Part shown: piece after piece, positions 1 to 4,803 of the stretch
Layout of the letters: each line of letters starts with the position of its first letter
Numbering within the stretch: the first letter of the stretch is position 1
Notes under the pieces: model-generated
Database searches by the model: none
Seen by the model: only the letters and a program-made list of their open reading frames with translations
Told to the model about the DNA's origin: nothing
Translations under genes and position numbers: made by a program
Source of the DNA: Burkholderiales bacterium
Lineage (GTDB): Bacteria; Pseudomonadota; Gammaproteobacteria; Burkholderiales; Ga0077523
Length of the DNA stretch: 6,031 bases
NCBI GenBank assembly: GCA_025459035.1
Contig: JALORJ010000175.1
Coordinates: 1 to 6,031, forward strand
Direction of reading: 5' to 3'

Positions 1-19
1 CACCGCCGCGGCTCGACCG

Positions 20-382
20 TCACCACGGCAGCGCGGCGTAGTAGGCGCAAAGGTCGCGGATGTCCTGCTCGGTCATCTCGAGCGCCGGGTCCCACATCTG
101 GAACGCGAACGCCTGATGGCGCTCCTTGGTGCGGAACTCCTTCATCGCGTTGAGCAGGTAGATGTAGTTCTGACCGGCGATGCGCGGATAGAGCTTGTAG
201 CGCGTGCGGCCGTCGCCGTCGTGGCACGACGCGCACGACGCCGAGATGGCGCGCCCGCGCACGGGATCGCCGCGATCGAAGTCGCGGCGCGCGGCGAGCG
301 GATCGTCGGCGCCGGTCGCACGCACGGCGATGGCCGCGAGGACGCACGCGGCCACGACGCCGCCGATCGCTGCGCGCCGCAT
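20..382 (-). CDS. Exported mono-heme cytochrome c (class I), electron-transfer partner of the 2Fe-2S protein
   Basis: This 120-residue protein is a small periplasmic class I cytochrome c, probably taking electrons from the neighbouring 2Fe-2S subunit. Residues 5-20 form a hydrophobic signal segment after two arginines, with plausible cleavage near A25. The heme site CASCH is at 50-54. A RIAGQN motif follows at 67-72, and M97, 43 residues after the heme histidine, fits the sixth ligand just before the C-terminal helix (MTEQDI, then AYYAALPW at the end). The start was chosen because it gives a clean signal peptide and lies 2 bases after the stop of the 2Fe-2S gene, so translational coupling is likely; no strong Shine-Dalgarno is seen. 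It resembles the other cytochrome of this operon in spacing and motifs. A quinol- or alcohol-dehydrogenase cytochrome role is possible, but the context favours a molybdenum hydroxylase. Confidence 0.9.
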   Translation of the reverse strand: MRRAAIGGVVAACVLAAIAVRATGADDPLAARRDFDRGDPVRGRAISASCASCHDGDGRTRYKLYPRIAGQNYIYLLNAMKEFRTKERHQAFAFQMWDPALEMTEQDIRDLCAYYAALPW

Positions 383-384
383 CG

Positions 385-867
385 TCAGACCGCCGGGTTC
401 TCGCCGCGGCGATACCGGGCCGCGAGATGGATCGCGCGCCGGATGCGGTGGTAGGTGCCGCAGCGACACAGCACACCGGCCATCGCGCCGTCGATGTCGT
501 CGTCGGTCGGGTCCGGTCGCTTCGCGAGCAGCGCCGCGGCCATCATGATCTGGCCGGGCTGGCAGTAGCCGCACTGCGGTACGTCGAGCGCGATCCACGC
601 CCGCGTCACCGGATGCACGGCGTCGGTCCCGACCGCCTCGATCGTCGTCACCTGGCGCCCGGCGACCACGGCCATCGGCACGAGGCAGGCGCGCGCCGGC
701 TCGCCGTCGATGTGCACGGTGCAGCAGCCGCACAGCCCCTTGCCACAGCCGTACTTGGTGCCGGTCAGGTTCAGCGTGTCGCGCAGCGCCCACAACAGCG
801 GCGTGTCGGGCGCGATGCGCAGCGCGGTCGCGCGTCCGTTCAGCGTGAAGCGAAGTTCGGGTTCCAT
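385..867 (-). CDS. (2Fe-2S)-binding small subunit of a xanthine dehydrogenase/isoquinoline oxidoreductase-type enzyme
   Basis: This 160-residue protein is the iron-sulfur subunit of a molybdenum hydroxylase. It moves electrons from the Mo cofactor site to an outer acceptor. The N-terminal plant-ferredoxin-like domain carries C41, C46, C49 and C61 (GCGKGLCGCCT at 40-50). The C-terminal helical domain carries the second cluster's ligands C99, C102, C134 and C136 (CGYC and CRC). Both sets are complete, and the length is typical of the stand-alone IorA-type subunit. There is no signal peptide; relatives are thought to be exported folded with their catalytic subunit through Tat. The start is preceded by GAGG at a spacing of 7 bases. 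Cytochrome c genes lie on both sides, 28 bases upstream and 2 bases downstream. No FAD subunit is present, which fits a cytochrome-linked rather than NAD-linked enzyme. The substrate (aldehyde, N-heterocycle or other) cannot be told. Confidence 0.95.
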   Translation of the reverse strand: MEPELRFTLNGRATALRIAPDTPLLWALRDTLNLTGTKYGCGKGLCGCCTVHIDGEPARACLVPMAVVAGRQVTTIEAVGTDAVHPVTRAWIALDVPQCGYCQPGQIMMAAALLAKRPDPTDDDIDGAMAGVLCRCGTYHRIRRAIHLAARYRRGENPAV

Positions 868-895
868 GGCGAGGCCTCGGACAGGGGATCGCGGA

Positions 896-1219
896 TCACG
901 GCAGCGTCGCGTACCAGCGGGCGATCTCGACGATCTGCGCGTCGGTCAGATGCCGCATCGCGCTGGTCATGATGCCGCCGTTGAGCCCCTGCAGGCGCCC
1001 CGCGCGGTACTGCTTCAGGATGTAGACGAGGTAGTCGACGTTCTGCCCGGCGATGCGGCCGTTCTCGGGGACCGCGGTCGCGCGCCCGTCGTCGCCGTGG
1101 CAGGCGGCGCACTGCAGCAGTTCGCGCTGCACGTCGGCCGACACGTCGGCGCGCGCCGCGCCGGTGGCCGTCGCCGCCACCACGAGCGCGATCCGCGCGA
1201 GGACGCCGACGCGGTTCAT
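896..1219 (-). CDS. Second exported mono-heme cytochrome c of the same operon
   Basis: This 107-residue class I cytochrome c has a signal peptide (hydrophobic stretch about 5-20, likely cleavage at ARA|D, residues 22-25). The heme motif CAACH is at 37-41, RIAGQN at 55-60, and the probable axial M84 lies 43 residues after the heme histidine. That is the same distance as in the downstream cytochrome. It ends IARWYATLP, close to the AYYAALPW end of its partner, so the two look like divergent duplicates. The chosen ATG overlaps the hydrolase stop by 4 bases (ATGA), a classic coupled start; an in-frame ATG 12 bases upstream (at 1231) would add MARP and cannot be excluded. No clear ribosome binding site is visible for either, which fits coupling. 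Its role is probably electron acceptance from the 2Fe-2S protein or relay to the second cytochrome or a terminal oxidase; this is inferred from context. Confidence 0.9.
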   Translation of the reverse strand: MNRVGVLARIALVVAATATGAARADVSADVQRELLQCAACHGDDGRATAVPENGRIAGQNVDYLVYILKQYRAGRLQGLNGGIMTSAMRHLTDAQIVEIARWYATLP

Positions 1220-1920
1220 CGGCCGAGCCATCGCCGCAGCGCCGCCGAGACGGCATCCGGGCGCTCGAGGGTCGCCATGTGGCCGCACGCGTCGATCTGC
1301 TCGAACGCCGCGCCGGGAATCGCGTCGGCCATCTCTGCATGCAGCGCCGGCGGCGTCAGCGTGTCGTCGCGTCCGCAGAGCACGAGCGTCGGGCAGGCGA
1401 TCGCGGCGAGCGCGTCGCGCCGGTCCGGCCGCCCCATGATCGCCGTCTGCTGCCGGACGTAGGCGTCGGGTCCGACGCGCTCGGCCATCGCCTGGATCGT
1501 GTCGACCAGCGGTGCGTCGGCAAGCCGCGACGGGTGCAGCAGCATCGGCAGCAGCGACTGCGTGACCGGCCGGAAGCCGCGCTCGGTCCGGGCCAGTGCC
1601 ATCAGGCGCTCGCGCTCGGCGCGACGCTCGGCGGTGTCGGCGCGCGCGTTGGTGTCGAGCAGCGCCAGGTGCGAGACGCGCTCGGGCGCGGCCTGCATCA
1701 CCGCCAGCGCGACGTAGCCACCCATCGACAGGCCGGCAAGCGCGAAGCGACCGGTCGGCGCGTCGCGCAGCAGGCGCGCGGCCATCGCGTCGATCGACGC
1801 ATCCTGCGCGACGTCGGCCACCGTGGTGCGCGCGACGTCGGCCAGCGCGTGCTGCTGCGGCGTCCACAGCGCGGCATCGCACAGCAGGCCGGGGACGAGC
1901 ACGAGCGACAGGAGGTCCAT
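1216..1920 (-). CDS. Alpha/beta hydrolase
   Basis: This 234-residue single-domain alpha/beta hydrolase has a complete catalytic triad. The nucleophile elbow GLSMGG at 63-68 gives S65, the acid is D186 (in CGRDDTLTP, 182-190), and the histidine is H214 (in CGHMATLERP, 212-221). VPGLLCDAALW at 9-19 forms the first strand and oxyanion loop, a signature of a common proteobacterial hydrolase subgroup related to enol-lactonases and esterases. No signal peptide is seen, so it is probably cytoplasmic. I chose the ATG directly before the first beta strand; a second in-frame ATG at 1950 would add ten residues, and neither has a convincing Shine-Dalgarno. It is the first gene of the leftward operon, its stop overlaps the cytochrome start, and it diverges from the MDR reductase. 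A role hydrolysing an ester, lactone or amide before or after the oxidation step is inference. Confidence 0.9.
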   Translation of the reverse strand: MDLLSLVLVPGLLCDAALWTPQQHALADVARTTVADVAQDASIDAMAARLLRDAPTGRFALAGLSMGGYVALAVMQAAPERVSHLALLDTNARADTAERRAERERLMALARTERGFRPVTQSLLPMLLHPSRLADAPLVDTIQAMAERVGPDAYVRQQTAIMGRPDRRDALAAIACPTLVLCGRDDTLTPPALHAEMADAIPGAAFEQIDACGHMATLERPDAVSAALRRWLGR

Positions 1921-2022
1921 GACGTGAAGGTGCCGCGTCGTGGCGGGCATCGCAACGGCCGCACCGCGACCGTGCCACCGGCGGCCGGACGTGCGATCGT
2001 CGTGCCTTCGACCCGCGCCGTC

Positions 2023-2028
2023 AGGAGG
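2023..2028 (+). promoter_or_regulatory. Strong ribosome binding site fixing the MDR reductase start
   Basis: AGGAGG lies 7 bases before the ATG at 2036. It decides that start over an upstream in-frame ATG at 1940, which would prefix 32 residues of arginine- and proline-rich sequence without family character. Confidence 0.85.
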
Positions 2029-2035
2029 CCCGCCG

Positions 2036-3034
2036 ATGTCCCGCAACGTCCAGTATCTGCTCGCCGAGCGTCCCGTCGGCGCCGTCGAGCCGAAGCACTT
2101 CCGCCGCGTCGAGGTGGACGTCGCGCCGCCCGCCCCGGGTGAACTGCTGGCCCGCAACCACTGGCTGTCCCTCGACCCCTACATGCGCGGTCGCATGGCG
2201 GCGGGCAAGTCGTACGCGAAGGCGGTCGAGCCCGGCGACGTGATGGTCGGGGGGACCGTGAGCGAGGTGATCGCGTCGAACCACCCGCGCTTCCGTGTCG
2301 GCGACTGGGTCGTCGGCAGTCTCGGCTGGCAGACCCACGCGACGTCGACGGGCGAAGGTCTGACGCGCATCGACCCGACGCGTATTCCGCCGCAGGCGTA
2401 CCTGGGCGTGGCCGGCATGCCGGGCGCGACCGCATGGATCGGACTGCTCGAGCACTGCGCGCCGCGCGCCGGCGAAACCGTCGTCGTGTCGGCCGCCTCG
2501 GGCGCCGTCGGTGGCGTGGTGGGACAGCTCGCGAAGATGCAGGGTTGCCGCGCGGTGGGCATCGCCGGGGGGCCGGAGAAGTGCCGCTTCGTCGTCGACA
2601 CGCTGGGCTTCGACGCCTGCGTCGACTACAAGGCCGGCAACCTGTACGGCGACCTGAAGGCCGCCTGTCCGGACGGCATCGACGCGTACTTCGAGAACGT
2701 CGGCGGCGTGACCATGGACACGGTGTTCCGGCTGCTCAACGCGTTCTCGCGCGTCGCGCTGTGCGGACTGATCTCGGACTACAACGCCGTCGAGCCCTAC
2801 GGCGTCACGATGATGCGGTCGCTGCTGGTCAACCGCGTGAAGCTGCAGGGCTTCATCGTCAGCGACCGCATGGACCTGTACGTGAAGGCCGTCGGCGAGC
2901 TCGTGAGCCACGTGGCCGCCGGCCGGCTGAAGTACCGCGAGACCATCGCCGAGGGCCTCGACGCCGCCCCCGAGGCGTTCATCGGACTGCTCGCCGGGCG
3001 CAACTTCGGCAAGCAGCTGGTGCGCATCGCCTGA
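2036..3034 (+). CDS. NADP-dependent medium-chain reductase (MDR; leukotriene B4 12-hydroxydehydrogenase/CurA-like)
   Basis: This 332-residue cytoplasmic reductase belongs to the zinc-free MDR group that reduces the C=C bond of alpha,beta-unsaturated ketones and aldehydes with NADPH. Relatives include prostaglandin/leukotriene reductases and E. coli CurA. The GroES-like N-terminal domain carries LSLDPYMRGRM (44-54), a hallmark of the group. The Rossmann domain has SAASGAVGGVVGQLAK (152-167). Next, AGGPEKC (177-183) places K182 where NADPH-binding members hold the 2'-phosphate. FENVGG (219-224) and RVALCGLISDYN (239-250) are further family blocks. No zinc-ligand cysteine cluster is present. The length is slightly below the usual 335-345. 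The start is set by the AGGAGG upstream. It diverges from the hydrolase with 115 bases between start codons and converges on the DUF4864 gene with 7 bases between stops. The true substrate is unknown; enone detoxification or a catabolic step are both possible. Confidence 0.93.
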   Translation: MSRNVQYLLAERPVGAVEPKHFRRVEVDVAPPAPGELLARNHWLSLDPYMRGRMAAGKSYAKAVEPGDVMVGGTVSEVIASNHPRFRVGDWVVGSLGWQTHATSTGEGLTRIDPTRIPPQAYLGVAGMPGATAWIGLLEHCAPRAGETVVVSAASGAVGGVVGQLAKMQGCRAVGIAGGPEKCRFVVDTLGFDACVDYKAGNLYGDLKAACPDGIDAYFENVGGVTMDTVFRLLNAFSRVALCGLISDYNAVEPYGVTMMRSLLVNRVKLQGFIVSDRMDLYVKAVGELVSHVAAGRLKYRETIAEGLDAAPEAFIGLLAGRNFGKQLVRIA

Positions 3035-3046
3035 CGCGCGGTCAGG
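3030..3046. repeat. Short palindrome containing both convergent stop codons
   Basis: CCTGAC-GCGCG-GTCAGG is a perfect 6-bp inverted repeat with a 5-base loop. The TGA of the MDR gene (3032-3034) sits in the left arm and the minus-strand TGA of the DUF4864 gene (3042-3044) in the right arm. It could act as a weak two-way stop signal, but there is no T-tract on either side, so a terminator is not established. Confidence 0.5.
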
Positions 3047-3509
3047 TCGCCTGCTCGGCGCCGGGCGCGTCCTGGCGTCGCACCCGCAGCAGCGTGCAGC
3101 CGTCGATGCGCCACTGGCCGTCGGGCTGGCGCTGCATGCGATACACGGCGACCCAGGCTTCGCCATCGGCGCTGCCGAGCTCGACCAACTGCATCGGTGC
3201 GCCGTCGACGACCTGGGCCGGCAGGAAGCGCACGTCGGTCGCGTCGATCAGGGCCGCGTAGCCCTGCCGGACCATGTCCATGAAGCGCGACGCGTCGGCG
3301 AACTGCGCGCGGATCGACGGGCTCGCGTAGCCGAACGCGCGATCGGCATCGTCGGCGGCGAACGCGTCGAGCTGCGCCTGCACGACCGACCGCACGGCCT
3401 CGCCGTCGGCGACCCCGAACGCGTCGTCGGCCATGGCCGCCACGCTCGTCGACAGCATGAACATGCACGACAGCCACCACCACCGACTGCGTGAAGCCGA
3501 CGTCGCCAT
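3042..3509 (-). CDS. Exported DUF4864 domain protein
   Basis: This 155-residue protein of unknown function matches the DUF4864 pattern: a helix of the type AVRSVVQAQLDAFAADDAD (38-56), then FGYASPSIRAQF (59-70), and a closing strand MQRQPDGQWRIDGCTLL (125-141). The overall shape suggests an SnoaL/NTF2-like small alpha+beta fold, but that is inference. A signal peptide is visible: an arginine-containing start, hydrophobic W10-V23 including WWW at 10-12, and likely cleavage at AMA|DD (27/28), so the mature protein should be periplasmic. The start was chosen because GGAGGGG (3515-3521 on the opposite strand) lies 5 bases before this ATG and the signal peptide follows at once. In-frame upstream ATGs (3554, 3572, 3578) would put about 15-23 non-hydrophobic residues in front. 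It converges with the MDR gene and diverges from the SDR gene. Its partner and role are unknown. Confidence 0.82.
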   Translation of the reverse strand: MATSASRSRWWWLSCMFMLSTSVAAMADDAFGVADGEAVRSVVQAQLDAFAADDADRAFGYASPSIRAQFADASRFMDMVRQGYAALIDATDVRFLPAQVVDGAPMQLVELGSADGEAWVAVYRMQRQPDGQWRIDGCTLLRVRRQDAPGAEQAT

Positions 3510-3514
3510 GCGCG

Positions 3515-3521
3515 CCCCTCC
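3515..3521 (-). promoter_or_regulatory. Ribosome binding site of the DUF4864 gene
   Basis: On the minus strand GGAGGGG stands 5 bases before the ATG at 3509. It selects this start over three upstream in-frame ATGs and agrees with the signal peptide. Confidence 0.75.
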
Positions 3522-3568
3522 ATGCGATGCGCCCGGCCACAGGGTCGGCGGCATGACGGCGATGCCTG

Positions 3569-3580
3569 CCATGCGCATGG
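3569..3580. repeat. 12-base perfect palindrome between divergent genes
   Basis: CCATGCGCATGG is self-complementary over 12 bases and lies between the DUF4864 start (3509) and the SDR start (3672). A related copy of its half, GCCATGCGC, also covers the DUF4864 start codon at 3505-3513. It could be an operator, but GC-rich chance is not excluded. Confidence 0.4.
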
Positions 3581-3610
3581 TCGGTCCGCGATGTGTCCCA
3601 ATCTATTCCT

Positions 3611-3637
3611 GTACCGGACGAGCGCCTACCCCGGTAC
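3611..3637. promoter_or_regulatory. Inverted repeat GTACCGG-N13-CCGGTAC, candidate operator of the SDR/DUF4864 divergent region
   Basis: Two perfect 7-base arms are 20 bases apart from arm to arm, about two helical turns, the usual geometry for a dimeric regulator. The repeat lies 35-61 bases before the SDR start, next to the only A/T-rich patch of this gap (3598-3610, with TCTATT at 3602-3607 as a poor -10 candidate). No regulator gene is in the window to pair with it. Confidence 0.4.
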
Positions 3638-3671
3638 CGACCGAATTCCATCCGCCCCTGGAGACATGCCC

Positions 3672-4520
3672 ATGAACGTCGTCATCACCGGATCGAACAG
3701 CGGTTTCGGCCGCCTGACCGCCGAGACTCTCGCCCGCGCCGGGCACACCGTGTTCGCGACGATGCGTGCGTCGAACGACCGCAACCGCGCGCACGCCGAG
3801 GCGATGGCGAAGATCGCCAACGTGCGGGTGGTCGACATGGACGTCACCGACGACGCGTCGGTCGAGGCCGCGTTCGCGCAGATCGCGCAGGCGACCGGCG
3901 GTGCGGTCGACGTGGTGGTCAACAACGCCGGCCGCTTCTCGATGGGCGTGCAGGAGGCGTTCGCCATCGACGCCGTGAAGGAGCTGTTCGAGACCAACGT
4001 CTTCGGTCCGCTGCGGGTGAACCGCGCGGCGCTGCCGCACATGCGCGCGCGCCGCAGCGGCCTGGTCGTGCACGTGTCGAGCGTCGTCGGGCGCTTCTCG
4101 CTGCCGACGATGGGCACCTACACCGCCAGCAAGTACGCGCTCGAAGCGCTGGCCGAGGCACAGCGCGACGAACTCGCACCGCTGGGCATCGACGTCGCGA
4201 TCGTCGAGCCGGGTGCGTTCCCGACCAACGTCGGCAACAACGCCCAGTACGGTGTCGACGACACGCGTGGCGCCAGCTACGGCGCCGTCGCGCAGATCCC
4301 GCAGAAGATGGGCGAGAGCCTCGGGCAACTGTTCTCGAGCCCGCAGTCGCCGAACCCGCAGGACGTCGCGGACGCGATCGCGGCACTGGTGGCGATGCCG
4401 GCGGGAAAGCGCCCGCTGCGGACCGTGGTCGACAACCTCACCGGTGAGCCCGCGCGCCAGTTGAACGCGTACTACGACGCCCAGCGCGCCGCGATCATGG
4501 CCGGCTTCGGACTCGCCTGA
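3672..4520 (+). CDS. Short-chain dehydrogenase/reductase (classical SDR)
   Basis: This 282-residue protein is a classical SDR oxidoreductase acting on an alcohol/carbonyl pair with NAD(P). The cofactor motif TGSNSGFG is at 6-13, and R32 after the second strand (ATMRAS) suggests NADP preference. DMDVTD is at 55-60, NNAG at 84-87 and N109 in the helix-4 site. The catalytic residues S137 (HVSSVVG), Y150 and K154 (YTASK) are all in place, and the EPG motif is at 179-181. The C-terminal extension of about 80 residues after EPG resembles the 17-beta-HSD/retinol-dehydrogenase-like bacterial SDRs. Two ATGs occur, at 3666 and 3672; GGAG at 3660-3663 is 8 bases from the second but only 2 from the first, so 3672 was chosen. 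It stands alone between a divergent neighbour and a 3' hairpin. The substrate is unknown. Confidence 0.93.
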   Translation: MNVVITGSNSGFGRLTAETLARAGHTVFATMRASNDRNRAHAEAMAKIANVRVVDMDVTDDASVEAAFAQIAQATGGAVDVVVNNAGRFSMGVQEAFAIDAVKELFETNVFGPLRVNRAALPHMRARRSGLVVHVSSVVGRFSLPTMGTYTASKYALEALAEAQRDELAPLGIDVAIVEPGAFPTNVGNNAQYGVDDTRGASYGAVAQIPQKMGESLGQLFSSPQSPNPQDVADAIAALVAMPAGKRPLRTVVDNLTGEPARQLNAYYDAQRAAIMAGFGLA

Positions 4521-4541
4521 CGCTCGCCGCGGCCGCGCGAT

Positions 4542-4571
4542 GCTGCGGAGCACCCACAGGCGCTCCGCAGC
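4542..4571 (+). terminator. Stem-loop 3' of the SDR gene, possible terminator
   Basis: GCTGCGGAGC and GCTCCGCAGC form a perfect 10-bp stem around a 10-base loop, starting 21 bases after the SDR stop. The bases that follow (TGTTGCATCA) are not a real T-tract, so termination may be weak or factor-assisted, or the hairpin may only protect the mRNA end. Confidence 0.55.
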
Positions 4572-4633
4572 TGTTGCATCAAGAGTGAAGAACGCGATCG
4601 TGCAGTGCGGCAGAAGTACGGTCCGCGCGCTTC

Positions 4634-4643
4634 TGTTGCAACA
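4634..4643. promoter_or_regulatory. TGTTGCAACA palindrome, candidate operator upstream of the cyclase gene
   Basis: This is a perfect 10-base palindrome with a TTGCAA core. A near copy with one mismatch (TGTTGCATCA) lies at 4572-4581, and a second TTGCAA-core palindrome (GATTGCAATC) at 4731-4740. The bases just after it (to 4650) give an overlapping GCAAC-AAC-GTTGC repeat. The set suggests binding by a dimeric regulator; no regulator is encoded here. Confidence 0.45.
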
Positions 4644-4702
4644 ACGTTGCCTGAAAACCGAGAAAAATCCGTGAGTTAGCGCATCGAACCGATCCGGGCC
4701 GC

Positions 4703-4711
4703 TGCTAGGAT
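4703..4711 (+). promoter_or_regulatory. Candidate extended -10 promoter of the cyclase gene
   Basis: TGCTAGGAT fits the extended -10 form TGnTAnnAT, about 93 bases before the ATG at 4804. No good -35 hexamer stands 16-18 bases upstream, which extended -10 promoters can tolerate. Two A-tracts (4654-4657, 4663-4667) spaced one helical turn lie about 40-50 bases upstream and could bend the DNA. Confidence 0.4.
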
Positions 4712-4730
4712 CGATGCGGCGTCAGGTTGC

Positions 4731-4740
4731 GATTGCAATC
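4731..4740. promoter_or_regulatory. GATTGCAATC palindrome, candidate operator in the cyclase 5' leader
   Basis: This perfect 10-base palindrome shares the TTGCAA core with the site at 4634-4643, with centres 97 bases apart. It lies some 20 bases downstream of the extended -10 candidate, a position where a bound repressor would block transcription. Flanking GCGGC (4716-4720) and GCCGC (4742-4746) can also pair around it in RNA, so a leader hairpin is an alternative reading. Confidence 0.4.
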
Positions 4741-4792
4741 TGCCGCGCATCTCGAGAGAGCGCCGCGATCCGGGCGCCGGTCTTGTCACCAG

Positions 4793-4797
4793 AGGAG
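4793..4797 (+). promoter_or_regulatory. Ribosome binding site of the cyclase-family gene
   Basis: AGGAG within a purine-rich AGAGGAGAG run is 6 bases before the ATG at 4804. It sets this start, which also begins a clean signal peptide, against an in-frame ATG 90 bases upstream that lies among the regulatory repeats. Confidence 0.85.
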
Positions 4798-4803
4798 AGT
4801 TCG

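Noticed and set aside
1..19. Start of the molybdopterin subunit at the left edge
   Set aside because: The only candidate is a GTG at bases 1-3 of the minus strand without a convincing ribosome binding site, too little to annotate.
1940..2035. N-terminal extension of the MDR reductase to an upstream in-frame ATG
   Set aside because: The extra 32 residues look non-coding, and AGGAGG sits exactly 7 bases before the internal ATG at 2036.
1279..2142. Plus-strand open frame opposite the hydrolase
   Set aside because: It is an arginine-rich shadow lacking domain features and start signals; the minus strand carries a complete catalytic triad.
2021..3166. Long minus-strand open frame opposite the MDR reductase gene
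   Set aside because: It is rich in Arg, His, Asp and Val with no domain or ribosome binding site. It mirrors the codon pattern of the plus-strand gene, as expected in GC-rich DNA with few stop codons.
3603..4553. Long minus-strand open frame opposite the SDR gene
   Set aside because: The composition is typical of an antisense shadow and there are no motifs. The plus strand encodes a complete SDR with all catalytic residues.
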